A stretch of 64,000 nt of DNA from positions 3,009,252 through 3,073,251 of the forward strand of contig JAJEKV010000013.1 in assembly GCA_021234155.1 (NCBI GenBank). The letters run 5' to 3'. This stretch comes from Isoetes taiwanensis (Eukaryota > Streptophyta > Lycopodiopsida > Isoetales > Isoetaceae). Both the position numbers and the translations under genes were made by a program. Positions within the stretch are counted from its first letter, which is position 1; the number at the start of each line of letters is the position of its first letter. Of this stretch, positions 25,186 through 40,489 are shown piece by piece. Below the pieces are notes generated by a model. That model was not told where the DNA came from and ran no database searches. It saw nothing but the letters and a program-made list of their open reading frames with translations.

Positions 25186-25312
25186 AACACGAATCTCTGT
25201 GAAAAACTAAGAACAACACAACAAGAACACGAATCTCTGTGAAGAAATCAGAGGGAATCTCTGTGAAAGAACACGAATCTCTGTGAAGAAATCTCTGTGA
25301 ATCTCTGTGAGG
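25186..25312. repeat. minisatellite, CACGAATCTCTGTGAA-type units
   Basis: AATCTCTGTGA recurs about six times (near 25190, 25231, 25256, 25275, 25290 and 25299) with variable spacers such as AGAACACG and AGAAATC. It lies about 370-490 bp upstream of the TRF-like start codon. The minus-strand frame gives HRDS/FTEI repeats, which I treat as a by-product. Confidence 0.85.
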
Positions 25313-25408
25313 AGTGTCGTGGAAAAAGGGCCTCAACATGCACCTTATCGGACTCTTTAGTGTGAAGTGAGAGTTCTTGTTTTTTAGTTATCACTATTGG
25401 GGCAGGCT

Positions 25409-25470
25409 GATAATTAATTATCAGTACTAGAGGAGTACTGATAACTGATTATCAGTACTATTCCACCATA
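25409..25470. repeat. cluster of short palindromes
   Basis: CTGATAATTAATTATCAG is a perfect 18-bp palindrome. It is followed by CAGTACT-AGAGG-AGTACTG and then TACTGATAACTGATTATCAG, which is nearly palindromic. Together they could form a cruciform or mark a decayed transposon end. Confidence 0.8.
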
Positions 25471-27060
25471 TAAGACCGATAAAGTGGTCATCAGTCTTCG
25501 CCTCGGCCGATAACCAAAAATGTGTGGTCTCGGTTGTACGTCCTCGACCAGATATTTGGCACGTAAGGCCTCGGCCAGACCGATAGCCTTACCTTTCCGA
25601 CTGTTCTAAGCCTATGCCGGCAAGCTCCAACATAGGGCCTCGATCCCTCTGAAAATAGCAAGAAAATCTGTTATTTCAGCCAAAAATTTTTCTATTGTTT
25701 TAAAGCTGTACAGCTAAATGTGAATTTTCTCCAACGGGTTACAAAGGTTCTGGGAAACTGAAACCCAAGATGGGAAGTATTTTATACAATTGGTTGTGAA
25801 TTCAGTCTCGTCAACAAAAGCTCAACTAGCGAAATGCAGGGTTAGGGAAAAGAACTGCAGAGAATAACCACTTTCACCATAATATATAAAACATTCTTTA
25901 TCTTTCCCAATTTGTTGTAAAGCACGCATTTATACTTGGTGTGAGGTCATCCCTCGTGTGTATATTTATCGGTATGCCTCATAGACATCTTCTTACTTAA
26001 TGAAAGTAGTATATATTGCATTCCAAGTCACAATAGCTGATGAGAGTTAAAATATGGAACGTATTGCCAAGGTCAAAAGAGCAACAAAAGACAATCAACC
26101 CCTTTACTGCAAGAACACAATACACATAAGCATAAGCCATCTTCATGTCTTCTTTCCTATTATTGTTACACTGCAAAAATGTTTTTAAATAATGGCAGTG
26201 GTGGATTTATGAAGAATAAGGCCAGATATTAAAAAGCGCATACACCAATACATGATTAAAATGTCTAGATTTCTGGAGAGTAAGAGTAAGCTTGTTTGGA
26301 GCAGAATGGTTGAGGAGGCTTAACCTCACGATTCAGTGTTAGCCAACAGCATATGGTTGTTATGGAAAGAAGTGGGAAGGATTGAATAAGAACAGCAAAA
26401 TAAGCAAAGAGCAGAGTCACAGCTCTGGACCAGGGAAACAGATTCATGCTGACAAAATATAGCTCTAGAGGCTCCCTCAGCTTAGAAGATCATAATCTTA
26501 GTGCCTATCTCTAGCGTTATGTTGATCACAACTGATGATATCTTTTGCACAAAAGAGCATGTCAAGACTTGTAATCCTTCTTGAAGGCTGTATATGTTAA
26601 TCTAAGAAGGAATAACAGAAAAGAAATGTAATCAAATGTAAATTTAGGAGCAGCATCTAATAACTTGTAAATGACCTGCAAACTCTAATCTGAAAGCTCC
26701 ATTATAACTCTGTATAACTCTTTTGCTTTTATAAGAATATAGAGATGATTTATTCACCAGGAGAGGTGCCTATGTTAGGATTAGAAAGTAGCCACAAATA
26801 AAGTCCCTTTGCTAATGAAAGTTCTGTGCAAGCCATATTGCTCTCTTGGAAAAACTATCCATGATGCTTATGATACTTTTGTTGGATCTGTCTAGGAAAT
26901 AACAATTGAATATATTGATGTAGGTTCACCATATCGCTACCAGCATTCTGCATGAGCATCATAATTAAGCCTTGATGGAAACAGAATGCCGACAACATAG
27001 TGCTTCGTTTATCACGTGCAAGCTACATACTAAAGAGATATTCATATTTCTTGCAATTAC
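25471..27060. other. gene-less interval
   Basis: No exon chain, domain or repeat pair recognised. The part to about 25640 is richer in GC (CTCGGCC motifs) than the rest. Confidence 0.5.
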
Positions 27061-27729
27061 CTGGCTCCTTGGTGCATATCGATTCTTCCATGATTCTTCC
27101 CTGCAGCATCCTGCAAAGCCTTAATAGCTGCTTCCTTTGAGAGATTCAGGCCCATTAAAGTTGAGAAAACCCTGCCTTTAAATTCTGGTGACCTTCAAAA
27201 AAACTACTTGAGAAATATAGGGTTTCTAAGGCATGCAATTTGTGCTCTGAGAGTCTAGTCTATCTGTTTCTAAGGCATGCAACACAGGAAAAATGATTGG
27301 CAAATACTCAATTTGTGCTCTCTAAAAACCGCAATTGCCTTATCAACGTTGTCTTCGCCAGTAAATCAAGTAGACAGTTATAATTAAAAGTTGAGGGTTT
27401 AAAACCTCTTCTGTTGAGAGCCCAGAAGAACAAATCCAATGCAGTGCTTGGATCTTAGATTCTTTGCAACACATAAGCTATGAGGGTAGAAGTAACTCTA
27501 AAATATTCAATTTTGAAGCGCAAACGACACGACCAAAGGGATGGGCCACTTTTGAGGATTCCTTGTTTGTCTGGATTGGCTTGGAAGCATGGAATCAAAA
27601 ACAGGCTCCTCTGGCGCAATTGTTCTTATTACTTCTGTCATTTTGCTTGAACAGCGAATTAGATGGCTGAATAGAACGGAAAAAGATGGGGAGCATTGTG
27701 GTAGAGATGCTAGAGGACTGAGAGGCCAT
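27061..27729 (-). pseudogene. PPR-protein remnant
   Basis: From an ATG at 27727-27729 the minus strand begins MASQSSSISTTMLPIFFRS, rich in Ser/Thr/Arg like an organelle targeting peptide. After frame changes it gives ALDLFFWALNRRGFKPSTFN then YNCLLDLLAK, the helix-turn-helix pattern of pentatricopeptide repeats, and in another frame EDNVDKAIAVFRE, which continues the same repeat. PPR proteins bind organellar RNA for editing, splicing or stability. A last open piece (KGRVFSTLMGLNLSKEAAIK) ends at 27061 before GTAATTGC, a possible donor. Several stops intervene, so this is a decayed gene or a badly read one. Family is inferred from about one and a half repeats. Confidence 0.45.
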
Positions 27730-28215
27730 TAATCGCGGTAAAATCGGCTGGAAGCTAGCTCCATCTCCTCTGCTGTGGGGCTTAGGGTTTGCGTGACGTG
27801 GGCTCGAAGAAGAAGATGATATGGCATACTCGTGGCATACACGTGGCAAAGCTAGAATTGTAGCAAAGTGTGCACCTCAGGTTAGGCAACCCTGCTAATC
27901 ATATGGTAGAATTTTCTATATCAATAGGAACTAGTACCTTTACCTATACTATTTAATTACATCATCCTTGTGCACTGATGCAGCACTGCAAATAGTCTTG
28001 TCTTATATAAGGCTGCTTGTTTGATGTTTTCTACCTAATATGTGGCATATTTTACCTTCGAACAAGTTGTTGGAGCAAAGCTCGTCTCCAGAGATAGCCA
28101 CTACCTTGCAGGGCCATCGCCTGGAAGACAAATTGAGTCGTAGCCATCACCAAGAATGCCAGTGCCATTAATGTTCTTTTCTTGTTTATTTGCTTTATCT
28201 TGGATCACAGTGATA
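27730..28215. other. gene-less stretch left of the copia element
   Basis: Sequence between the PPR remnant and the copia target site. No feature recognised; it would join 33445 onward in the pre-insertion allele. Confidence 0.45.
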
Positions 28216-28220
28216 GATGT
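28216..28220. repeat. copia target-site duplication, left (GATGT)
   Basis: GATGT directly precedes the LTR and recurs at 33440-33444 after the other LTR. Five bp is the length usual for Ty1/copia. Confidence 0.9.
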
Positions 28221-28533
28221 TGATAGAACTAGTGCAAAACCAGCACAAACCCGCAAGATCGACTCAAGAGATAGAATAGAAGACAAGAACAAATCTATTG
28301 AGAAAAGCAATAGGAATACAATCTCTACTTCTGAGCATTGCATAGTACATAACGTACAATCAATATATACAACCGGTGAGACTAAGAATAGTCATTAATT
28401 ACGGCACTGATTTAGGGTCGGTGCTCAGTGCTGACAAAGTGCTGCCTTCTGTACATTTCGCACCTGTGTGCTAAGTGATGAACCACTGCTGTTTCGGCAC
28501 ATTATGCTTAGTCAGCATATTTATATTCCAACA
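28221..28533 (-). repeat. copia LTR (3' LTR of the element)
   Basis: 313 bp, TG...CA on the plus strand. Compared with the other LTR it lacks about 22 bp near 28386 and 12 bp near 28460, and reads TTTCGGCAC where the partner has TTTCAGCAC. Confidence 0.93.
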
Positions 28534-28543
28534 CTCTCCCTTA
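28534..28543 (-). promoter_or_regulatory. polypurine tract of the copia element
   Basis: The minus strand reads TAAGGGAGAG immediately before the 3' LTR, the expected place and composition for the plus-strand primer. Confidence 0.8.
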
Positions 28544-28579
28544 AATGTTGCTGACTAAGCAGAAGAAAATCAGCTGAAA

Positions 28580-28960
28580 CTAAGGCAATCCTTCTCTCCC
28601 TTCAGCTGCAATTTCTTCATGCCCAAGCTCTCCTTCACATTGATGAACTTAGATCCAACTAATGGTTTGGTAAAGCCATCGACAAACCGATCTGTGAGGA
28701 GCAATGAACAAGTTGAGAAGATCCCATTTGGATGCGCTCACGGACAAAACACAAGTGGGTGTCAAGGTGTTTTGTCTTTGGGTGGTACTTAGCATCCTTG
28801 GCAAGATGGATGGTACTTGTGTTGTCACACAATATGACAGTAGGGATGGAGGTACTGCAGAATCTGTCCACAAATGTTTAAGCCACAACAATTCGCATCC
28901 CAACACCGAAAGTGCTTTGAATTACGCCTCAGGTGGTGTGATTGACTTCTTGTAGGCTGT
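28580..28960 (-). pseudogene. copia RNase H remnant
   Basis: The minus strand reads CDNTSTIHLAKDAKYHPKTK, then HLDTH and VRERI, matching the C-terminal RNase H block of copia polyproteins that removes RNA from the cDNA hybrid. Frame changes and stops surround it. Confidence 0.8.
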
Positions 28961-29312
28961 CTTTTGGACAACCATGTCGCCGACGTTAGGCCCTATGAGC
29001 GTGACCATCCACATTTGTGGACCTCACGCTATCATGGCGGTTAGCATGATCGCATCAACAAAGACTTTCATTTGGAAATCGAGGACCTCGATAAAGAGAC
29101 CTTACGGTGATGTCCCCTTCGGATATGCCCGTTGTCTTTTAGCGACCTTCGGTCGCGACCGCACGGGATTGCTCATGAATCGCTTTCGGCACTCCCGGCA
29201 AAAAGAGATATCAGGTCTAGTAGCGTGAGATATATCAACGCCCTACCAAGCCGATAGAGTGTGGGATCACACTCCTCACCATCGAAATCAAGCTCAAGCC
29301 TTTGTATGCGGA

Positions 29313-30068
29313 TCAAAGGACTTTACCCGCGACCTTGCAATCTTGCATACGATACTCTTTGTAACATTTCTTTGATATATTTTGCTGAGAAAGATAGATG
29401 CCATCCGAAAGTCTTTGCCACACTTCTACACCTAAACAGTAATGCATAAGGCCAAGGTCAGTCATCTCGAAGGACGAAGATAACTTCAACTTTAGTGTAG
29501 AAATCAGCACATCAGCATCTCCTGTGATGATCAAATCATCAACATACAAAACCACAATGCACATTCGGCCTTCATGTGATTTGTAATAAAGATTGGGGTC
29601 TGGCGCGCCTGCTGAACCCACGCTCAAAAAAGCATTAATTTTCGCATGCCAACATCTTGGAGCCTGCTTCAAGCCATAAATGCTTTTCTTCAAATGACAA
29701 ACGAGCTGCTCCTTCCCTTGAACAACAAATCCTGGAGGTTGAGTCATATAGACCTCTTCCTCCAAATCACCATTCAAAAAAGCAGACTTAATGTCCATTT
29801 GAAACATTAACCAACCTTTCATTGCAGAACAGCTATAAGCGATCTAATAGTGGACATTCGCTACGGGAGCAAAGACTTCATCATAATCTAAGCCTTTTTT
29901 CTGTGCAAAACCCTTGGCTACAAGTCTAGCTTTGTGCTTTGACACTGTCCCATCAGCATGAAATTTGGTTCTAAACACCCATTTACAGCCAATAACGTGC
30001 TTATCAGCTGGGAGTTCAACCAATTCCCATGTGCCTTGCTTAAGCAATTGAGAGTATTCTTCTTCCAT
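29313..30068 (-). pseudogene. copia reverse transcriptase
   Basis: Two open pieces in one frame are split by a TAG near 29841. The first (29844-30068) has WELVELPADKHVIGCKWVFR and ARLVAKGFAQKKGLDYDEVF. The second (29313-29822) has FQMDIKSAFLNGDLEEEVYM, SIYGLKQAPRCW, LYVDDLIITGD (YVDD at about 29536-29547) and MHYCLGVEV. These are the fingers and palm motifs of copia reverse transcriptase, and both catalytic Asp sites are present. Upstream and downstream parts are degraded. Confidence 0.93.
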
Positions 30069-30599
30069 TGCATGCTGCCACTGCGGATCACTAGCTGCTT
30101 CATGAAAGGTGTGTGGATCAACATGATCCGGACCTTTGCCATTAAGGCAAGGTTACATGATCCATTAGACTTCTCTGTTTCTCCATCGGGCGTCTTTGAT
30201 CTCCTAGGTTCAACAACGGTACAACGGGTGCTACAACCGGTTCTGCAACAATTTGTTTCTCCTTGAGACGTGCTGATCTCCTAGGTTCTACAACAGGAGG
30301 TATAGCGAGGTGCTACAATAGGTCTTTATGCGAGTCTTTGGATCGGTGCTACAGTACCTTCATGTGTCTTTGGACTCCCGTGAAAGGAACCAAACGCTCA
30401 TGGACCATAGGGCGGCGGGATTGGGATCATCCGTGCCACTACGCCGGGCAAATGTGAGTTCCTTTGGAGAAACCACGAGAGAGGGAGAGAAAGGTTTACC
30501 AAAGTTTGCTATCGGATCTCCAACATCAAAGTTTGCTTGTCATTGTGAACTGCCGAGAGTATCCTTTGGAAGATATGCCATCATACACAACATCTTCAA

Positions 30600-31700
30600 C
30601 AAACCGAACTGACACGCTTACAATAACACGCTTGTTGGAAGGATCATACAACTTGTAACCTTTTCGATTTTACGGATACCCAATGAACATGGCTTTGACA
30701 TTACGTCATGCAACTTCCCATACTTTTCGGCTTCTCGGCGGTATGGAAGCATAAGCCAAGCATCCAAACACCCTCAAATGAGATACATCGGTTTCATTCT
30801 CCAAAATGCTTCATAAGGAGTCACATCCTGGACTGCCTTAGTAGGCGATCTATTTGCCAAGTATCTTCTTTGTCACCTCGCCTCTCCCCAAAAGATTGAG
30901 GCGGTTGCTTGTGACTCATCATAGATCTTGCCAAATCAAGCAAAGATCTATTCCTCCTTTCGACTACACGCGTTTTATGGATGAGCATAAGGAATGATTA
31001 ACTTGTCTTTCAATACCTTCTTCCATGAGAAACTCATCAAAGGCATTAGAAACATATTCACCTCCATTGTCACTTCTCAACTTTTTATTACTAACCCAAT
31101 GCGCTTTTCATTCTTTGCTTTGAAGGTCTTGAACTTGCCAAGCACCTCAGATTTGGTAAAGGCAAAGTATACACTTAAGTGTACCCTCTTTTGAAATCAT
31201 CAATCGGGGTTAAAAATACCTCTTTCCACCTAGCGAAACATCGGGCATATAGCACAAATCAGAATGCGGCAGCTCAAGAGGTTGAGTTGCTTTCGATGAA
31301 GAGCTTCTTTGTGGAAAAGGTTTGTTGAGGTTGCTTTCCAGAGATGGCATGCGGCACACTCAAGCTTGACACATTTCGAGAGGGAATACTGTAACCATCT
31401 TGTTCTTGTACAAAGCATGGCGATTGCCTCCAACATGACCAAAGCGAGCATGCCACAGATGCTCGGTGAGTCAAATCAGCACATACAAGACCATGTTGGT
31501 CTTATGAACCGAACCATCAAAGACATACAAGCCATTACGCGGCGTCCCATTTGTGCCATGAGCTGCGGACTTTTCAAGTCAATTCCTTCAAGTGGATTTA
31601 CGCCCAAAGAGATAGGCTTTGCCATTTCAGAGAACAATGTGATGGCTGCTTTATCAAATTCAGCGGCCGGACATGATATTAGGCGTAATCGGGAGCAAAC
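30600..31700 (-). pseudogene. copia protease/integrase region, heavily broken
   Basis: Fragments in different frames recall the pre-integrase zinc finger (WHARFGHVG-like, CAACHLWKA) near 31250-31450, then a catalytic-core-like KRYFLT and DDF segment near 31200, and KFKTFKAKNEKR near 31110. The stretch is rich in CGG and poor in CAG compared with the intact gag just upstream. Confidence 0.65.
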
Positions 31701-31932
31701 ATGACATTTCTCACCTTACTAACTACATCACGTCCATGCAATTGAAAAGCTACAATCCCCTTTCTGTGATAGGAAGAGAATATCCATCACCCATCTTCAC
31801 ATCACCTCGGATCGAGGTTCAAGTTGAGAAAAACACATCCGAATCTCGGTAAGATGAACCGTGGCTCACGAGTCCAAAATCCGGTCCTTACGTAAGGTCT
31901 TTGGCGCTGCTGCAAGATTGGGATATTCAACA

Positions 31933-32760
31933 TCAAAAGTGGCACATGCTTGAAGCACTTGTCTCTCCCTTAGAGTTGCTGGCTTTGTGCTTCTCGTGTC
32001 GATTACCCTTTGAGCTTTTCTTCTCCTTCTTACAATTCGAACTGTAGTGACCCTTTTCACCACAATTCCAGCACTTGAACTCCTTGGATTTCTTACCTTC
32101 AGACTTCACATTTTCTGACTTCCTAGAGTCTTTGCTATCAGCAAACTTCTTCTTGGTGTCAGCCCGAGAAGTAGACACAAAATTAGCATGGTCCACTCTC
32201 CCATCCCTTTGCTTCTGCACCAACTCCTCTTGTTGCAGTAGAATGGTTACTTTGGCTATATCAATCCTCTCCTTGTACCTAATCTTCGAAGAGATAATAT
32301 CATACGAAGGAGGAAGACCAACCAAGATATCTTGAATCAGCTGTTTTTCAGACAGCACTCCACCAGCAGCCATGTAATCTAAGCGCCATTGCTTCATCTG
32401 AGTAAGGTATGTTGTGATAGATTTGAAGTCACCTAGTTGGGCATGTCTCATTTTGTTCTGGATCAGCATTTGGGTAGCCATACCCTTGCTATCAAGAGAC
32501 TTCTCCAAATGAGACCACATCTCCTTAAACTCAGTAAAATGGTTGATTTCATGACCAATTGTCTCTTCAGCCAACATTTTGACAAGAGCACAAGCTTTCT
32601 GGTTTACCCTGCCAGCATCTGCTGACTTGGTGCTGATAAAGTCTTTATCAAACACCGCTCCCATGTCACTAAATATCAAATAATTCACCATGAACTTCTT
32701 CCAAGCATGGTAATTATTATTAGTGAGCTTTGCATTCTGTGAGAACTTGAATGGATCCAT
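31933..32760 (-). CDS. copia Gag polyprotein
   Basis: Intact 275-codon frame starting MDPFKFSQNAKLTNNNYHAW. It carries the copia gag core (WKKFMVNYLIF; MLIQNKMRHAQLGDFKSIT; YLTQMKQW; LVGLPPSYD) and ends in a basic tail with one CCHC zinc knuckle, CWNCGEKGHYSSNC. Gag packages element RNA into cytoplasmic particles. This is the only undamaged gene of the element. Confidence 0.93.
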   Translation of the reverse strand: MDPFKFSQNAKLTNNNYHAWKKFMVNYLIFSDMGAVFDKDFISTKSADAGRVNQKACALVKMLAEETIGHEINHFTEFKEMWSHLEKSLDSKGMATQMLIQNKMRHAQLGDFKSITTYLTQMKQWRLDYMAAGGVLSEKQLIQDILVGLPPSYDIISSKIRYKERIDIAKVTILLQQEELVQKQRDGRVDHANFVSTSRADTKKKFADSKDSRKSENVKSEGKKSKEFKCWNCGEKGHYSSNCKKEKKSSKGNRHEKHKASNSKGETSASSMCHF

Positions 32761-33080
32761 GAATTTCTCCTGCTTTCAGCAGCCAAAAAGATGGTTGAGA
32801 AAACAAATTCGTCACCAAACAAAGCACCCACTAGAAAAGTTGAATCTTGAATTTTGTCGCCAAAAAGATCTTGGAAAACTCGAATCTCACACCAGAACTT
32901 GCTGGAAAATCCGAATCACTCTCCCAAAACACTTCCTCCAGGCCAAAAAGCAAGAATCTTCTCCAATGCTGCAAATGAGATTTTCCACCACCAAATCGCA
33001 GCCAAAGAACGTCTAGAAACGATGGCCAATCCAATTTGGATGCTTCTTCAATAGCTTGCTCTATTCTTCCCTCAAGAAAG

Positions 33081-33092
33081 CGTCTGATACAA
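33081..33092 (-). promoter_or_regulatory. primer-binding site of the copia element
   Basis: Read on the minus strand after the 5' LTR, TTGTATCAGACG is close to TGGTATCAGAGC, the common copia site complementary to initiator Met tRNA. Confidence 0.75.
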
Positions 33093-33439
33093 TGATAGAA
33101 CTAGTGCAAAACCAGCACAAACCCGCAAGATCGACTCAAGAGATAGAATAGAAGACAAGAACAAATCTATTGAGAAAAGCAATAGGAATACAATCTCTAC
33201 TTCTGAGCATTGCATAGTACATAACGTACAATCAATATATACAACCGGTGAGACTAAGAATAGTAGTCTACCGTTTAACCACCGCCCATTAATTACGGCA
33301 CTGATTTAGGGTCGGTGCTCAGTGCTGACAAAGTGCTGCCTTCTGTACATTTCAGCACCTTCTCAGCACCTGTGTGCTAAGTGCTGAACCACTGCTGTTT
33401 CAGCACATTATGCTTAGTCAGCATATTTATATTCCAACA
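33093..33439 (-). repeat. copia LTR (5' LTR of the element)
   Basis: 347 bp, TG...CA on the plus strand. Longer than its partner by the two gaps noted there. It should contain the element's promoter. Confidence 0.93.
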
Positions 33440-33444
33440 GATGT
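33440..33444. repeat. copia target-site duplication, right (GATGT)
   Basis: Matches 28216-28220. Confidence 0.9.
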
Positions 33445-33561
33445 AAGGTTTAGGAGCAACACATGAAGCTAAATTTACAGCCTAACGACTTTTGTCAACT
33501 AAGAATCATGGACTGGAACTCTTTACAACTTTCTAGATTGTTAAAATCAAAGATGAAATAC

Positions 33562-33670
33562 CTCATATTTGTACCAATGCAGTTCATTTTTCTTGGGCTT
33601 TCCAAAGACATCATTCTTGCTAATTGTGGAGATGATGCAATAGAAGCAGGATACATCCAAATCTCCAAAC
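33562..33670 (-). CDS. single exon of an unrecognised gene
   Basis: A 109-nt open segment lies between an acceptor TTGATTTTGTAG and a donor GAG/GTATTTC on the minus strand. It reads FGDLDVSCFYCIISTISKND then VFGKPKKNELHWYKYE, which is protein-like. It lies only 120 bp from the copia target site, so the copia element may sit inside an intron of this gene. I do not recognise the family and find no partner exons. Confidence 0.35.
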
Positions 33671-34928
33671 CTACAAAATCAAATGGTAGTTATCAAAGCA
33701 GGCAGCATGCGAAAAATTTGAAGCGCCTTCAGAAAAATCCAAAACCTATGCCATAAATGAGGCTAAGCCTGCCACTACAGATCAAGAAGAAGCAGGCTAC
33801 ATAATCGCATCTGTCTTTGTTAGAAGGATAAGCATCTGCAAGTTTATGAGTTCAACACTCCATGAAGTCCAACTAGCAGATCCGACGCTCAGTTGCATTA
33901 GAAAAACTTCACGGGCCTTCACAGCTTTAATCATTGTTAATGGTAGTTATGTGTTGGTTGTTATACTAAGAAAAATATTGGGCCCTTCGGGCCCTTACAA
34001 AAACAAACATAGTTAAACTTCAAGGGCCTAAATATTAATTACGAAGAGCTTGGGTATTCTAGTTGAACATGAGAAGATCTTATATTTGTATTTGGCAAAA
34101 CATAGTTGAATTACAACTTTGATTTAGTTGTAACTTGGATAAAGAACGATATAAAAGCACACCGTAATAAAGTTTAAATATTTCGTTGGAAGCTTAAGCA
34201 GAATGCATATGATGTGAACCACAAAATGGAAGTTGGGTCGCCGTTTTGAATGTGGTGTCGCCACGTGCCATGTCTCTACAACGCGGAATGGAAGTAGGCC
34301 CAACCATTCCGCTAAATAGGTCAAAAGAACCGGACGAAGCGGTAAACGTCGCCGAATCTACACCAAAAGATAAAAAATCTGGCCGCGATCTCTGTTCTAA
34401 CCGGTCTCTGTTCTAACCGATCTTTGTTCTGTTCTCTGTTAAGCTTTGTTTAGCTCTGTAAAAATCTGTTTTAGCTCTGTTATGTGCCAGATCTACACCA
34501 TAAGATCTAGCAAAAATATCTACACCAGATGATTTTGCTACCTGTGCCGGATCTACAATGGATTTACACCAAAAGCTCTGCCGGATCTAAAAAGACAAAT
34601 CTACAACAAAAGAACAACGGTTGAAGCTAAAAAAACGGCTCCCAAACTTCCATTTTGTAGAGGAACGGAAATGGGGGCTCCCTTTCCCTTAGCAGTGGCG
34701 GGCTCCTTCCCGCCACACGGTCGCGGGGCATTTGTTGTTGGAAAAGCCCCCAGGAATTCCCTATACATAAAATCTTTAAGGATTCCAATGCAACCCAAGA
34801 TGCCCAACTAGCATATCCGACACTCAGTTTCATCAGAAAACCTTCGTGGATCTTCAGCGGCTTGGGATTTTGTAACCCTAAAATTTTGTGAGCAAGCCCG
34901 CACGTTTAGGAAGGGAAGAACTATTGAT
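33671..34928. other. repeat-rich gene-less stretch
   Basis: Contains a hairpin GGGCCCTTCGGGCCC (about 33980-33994). A CTCTGTT-rich low-complexity tract spans about 34388-34480. A short direct repeat pair is present (ACTAGCAGATCCGACGCTCA near 33870 and ACTAGCATATCCGACACTCA near 34807). No gene recognised. Confidence 0.55.
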
Positions 34929-34930
34929 AA

Positions 34931-34958
34931 CTAGTTATGGTGCCCGGCGTTGCCGGGC
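34931..34958 (-). mobile_element. Helitron-type 3' terminus
   Basis: On the minus strand: hairpin GCCCGGC-AAC-GCCGGGC, then ACCATAA, then CTAG followed by T. A GC hairpin about 10 bp before a terminal CTRR followed by host T is the 3' end signature of Helitrons. The element would extend to higher coordinates; I could not find its 5' TC end. A second end of the same family is at 40373-40400. Confidence 0.65.
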
Positions 34959-39251
<4,293 letters not shown>

Positions 39252-40372
39252 GTAGCTAACTAGTCCTGTCAAAAGTCTTGACTTATCCAAGAGTATCCTA
39301 TCAATGAATTGAAAAGTCCAATTCCAAACCTAGAAAAACTGGTAAACGACCTGTAATGAATCCGTTGCACCGCCTTTATAGTAGAAAGACTAGGATGGTA
39401 AACAGAAAGGCATTCCTTGTTGGGCCTTCTAGATTCGCCCACCCTCTACAGGCTGCCTTCTTCAATGCATGCGCTCCTTCCCATGCATGCATTCTCAATT
39501 CTCAGAGTTAGCCCGCATATTCCATTCACCTCATATTAGAAACTATTTCGTCTTTTGCTTTGCTTATCTCTAACCGTCGCATGTGTATATCCTTCCCATA
39601 TTCCATCCCATGCACCTATCTCGGCCACACAATGCACATATTCATGGCATATTCCTCATTCCTCACAACCGTGCAAAGGGATTGCCCTTCTATTCTATTC
39701 TATTCTATTACTTCGAGCAACCCAAAAATAGTGTGGGCACTCTAGATCCAAAACAACCTCCTCCTCTTAGCAAGAAACGCTAAGGCAGAGGCATCGAATT
39801 TGATGTGGAAGCATTTGCAAAGAAACCACGGCCTCGCGATTTCTTTTCCTACTAAAGAAATCAATGGCTAAGAAATGATGCACTCTAGAAATACTATTCA
39901 ATATGTGCACCCAAATACAAAAACAAAATCATAGAAAAACCACATAGAAAAGCATATAAAAAATCAAAAGAAGACCCATTGTTATTATGCTAAATATCTA
40001 TAACCATACAATTTGAGGCCAAATAGCATTGCATATAGTTTTTTGTCCGAATTGAAACAATAACAAGACAACCAAGACCTATGGTAGATCCATCTAGAGA
40101 GGCCTGCGATGTTCCAAAAGGTCTTGAAGCATCTCCCAGCTACCTTTAACCATGGAGCACAACAAGTCATCTATATAAACAACTAAAATAATTGCGACAT
40201 TAGAATAGACATCTCAAAATCATAGAAAAGCCCAACCCTAATGGTTATATGCCAGAAGACAAAACCATAACTAGGGGAGAGTGCCCTTCTTCCACCCACT
40301 CCCCTTCAATGGCCCACTTTTTGCCCCTTAATTGCCCACCTTTGCCCTTTAATAACTCACCTTAAGAAATAA
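39252..40372. other. gene-less interval
   Basis: No recognised gene. ORFs at 39560-39783 have no domain or splice context. Confidence 0.5.
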
Positions 40373-40400
40373 CTAGTTATGGTGCCCAGCGTTGCTGGGT
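40373..40400 (-). mobile_element. Helitron-type 3' terminus
   Basis: Minus strand: CCCAGC-AAC-GCTGGG hairpin, CACCATAA, CTAG, then T. The stem differs from the one at 34942 by a compensating pair (G:C to A:T), so pairing is kept. The body to the right begins with the ~190-bp tandem unit that hosts the LINE. Confidence 0.65.
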
Positions 40401-40403
40401 ATA

Positions 40404-40489
40404 AGTTGGAAAAAAAAGAGGTAAAATCAAGCATTTTCCTATGCATTGGATCGTCCTTATTTAATCCCTCCGTATGAAAAAGAAAGGAA
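40404..40489. repeat. ~190-bp tandem unit 1, left part (split by LINE)
   Basis: ATAAGTTGGAAAAA...TATGCATTGGAT...TTAATCC aligns with 45185-45265. Its continuation resumes at 45081 beyond the LINE. Confidence 0.85.
40481..40489. repeat. LINE target-site duplication, left
   Basis: AGAAAGGAA, also at 45081-45089. Confidence 0.75.

Larger units (their letters stand above)
28221..33439 (-). mobile_element. full-length Ty1/copia LTR retrotransposon
   Basis: The 5.2-kb element is complete in outline and oriented on the minus strand: 5' LTR 33093-33439, primer-binding site, gag, protease/integrase, reverse transcriptase, RNase H, polypurine tract, 3' LTR 28221-28533. Both LTRs begin TGATAG and end CAACA on the plus strand. 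GATGT flanks it on both sides. The order integrase before reverse transcriptase defines copia. The gag frame is intact, but the integrase and RNase H regions are shredded by stops and indels, so it is non-autonomous as read. LTRs differ by a ~22-bp and a ~12-bp gap plus few substitutions, so the insertion is probably fairly recent. Confidence 0.95.

Noticed and set aside
33980-33994. Helitron 3' hairpin GGGCCCTTCGGGCCC
   Set aside because: No CTRR end lies within about 15 bp on either side, so I list it only as a hairpin.
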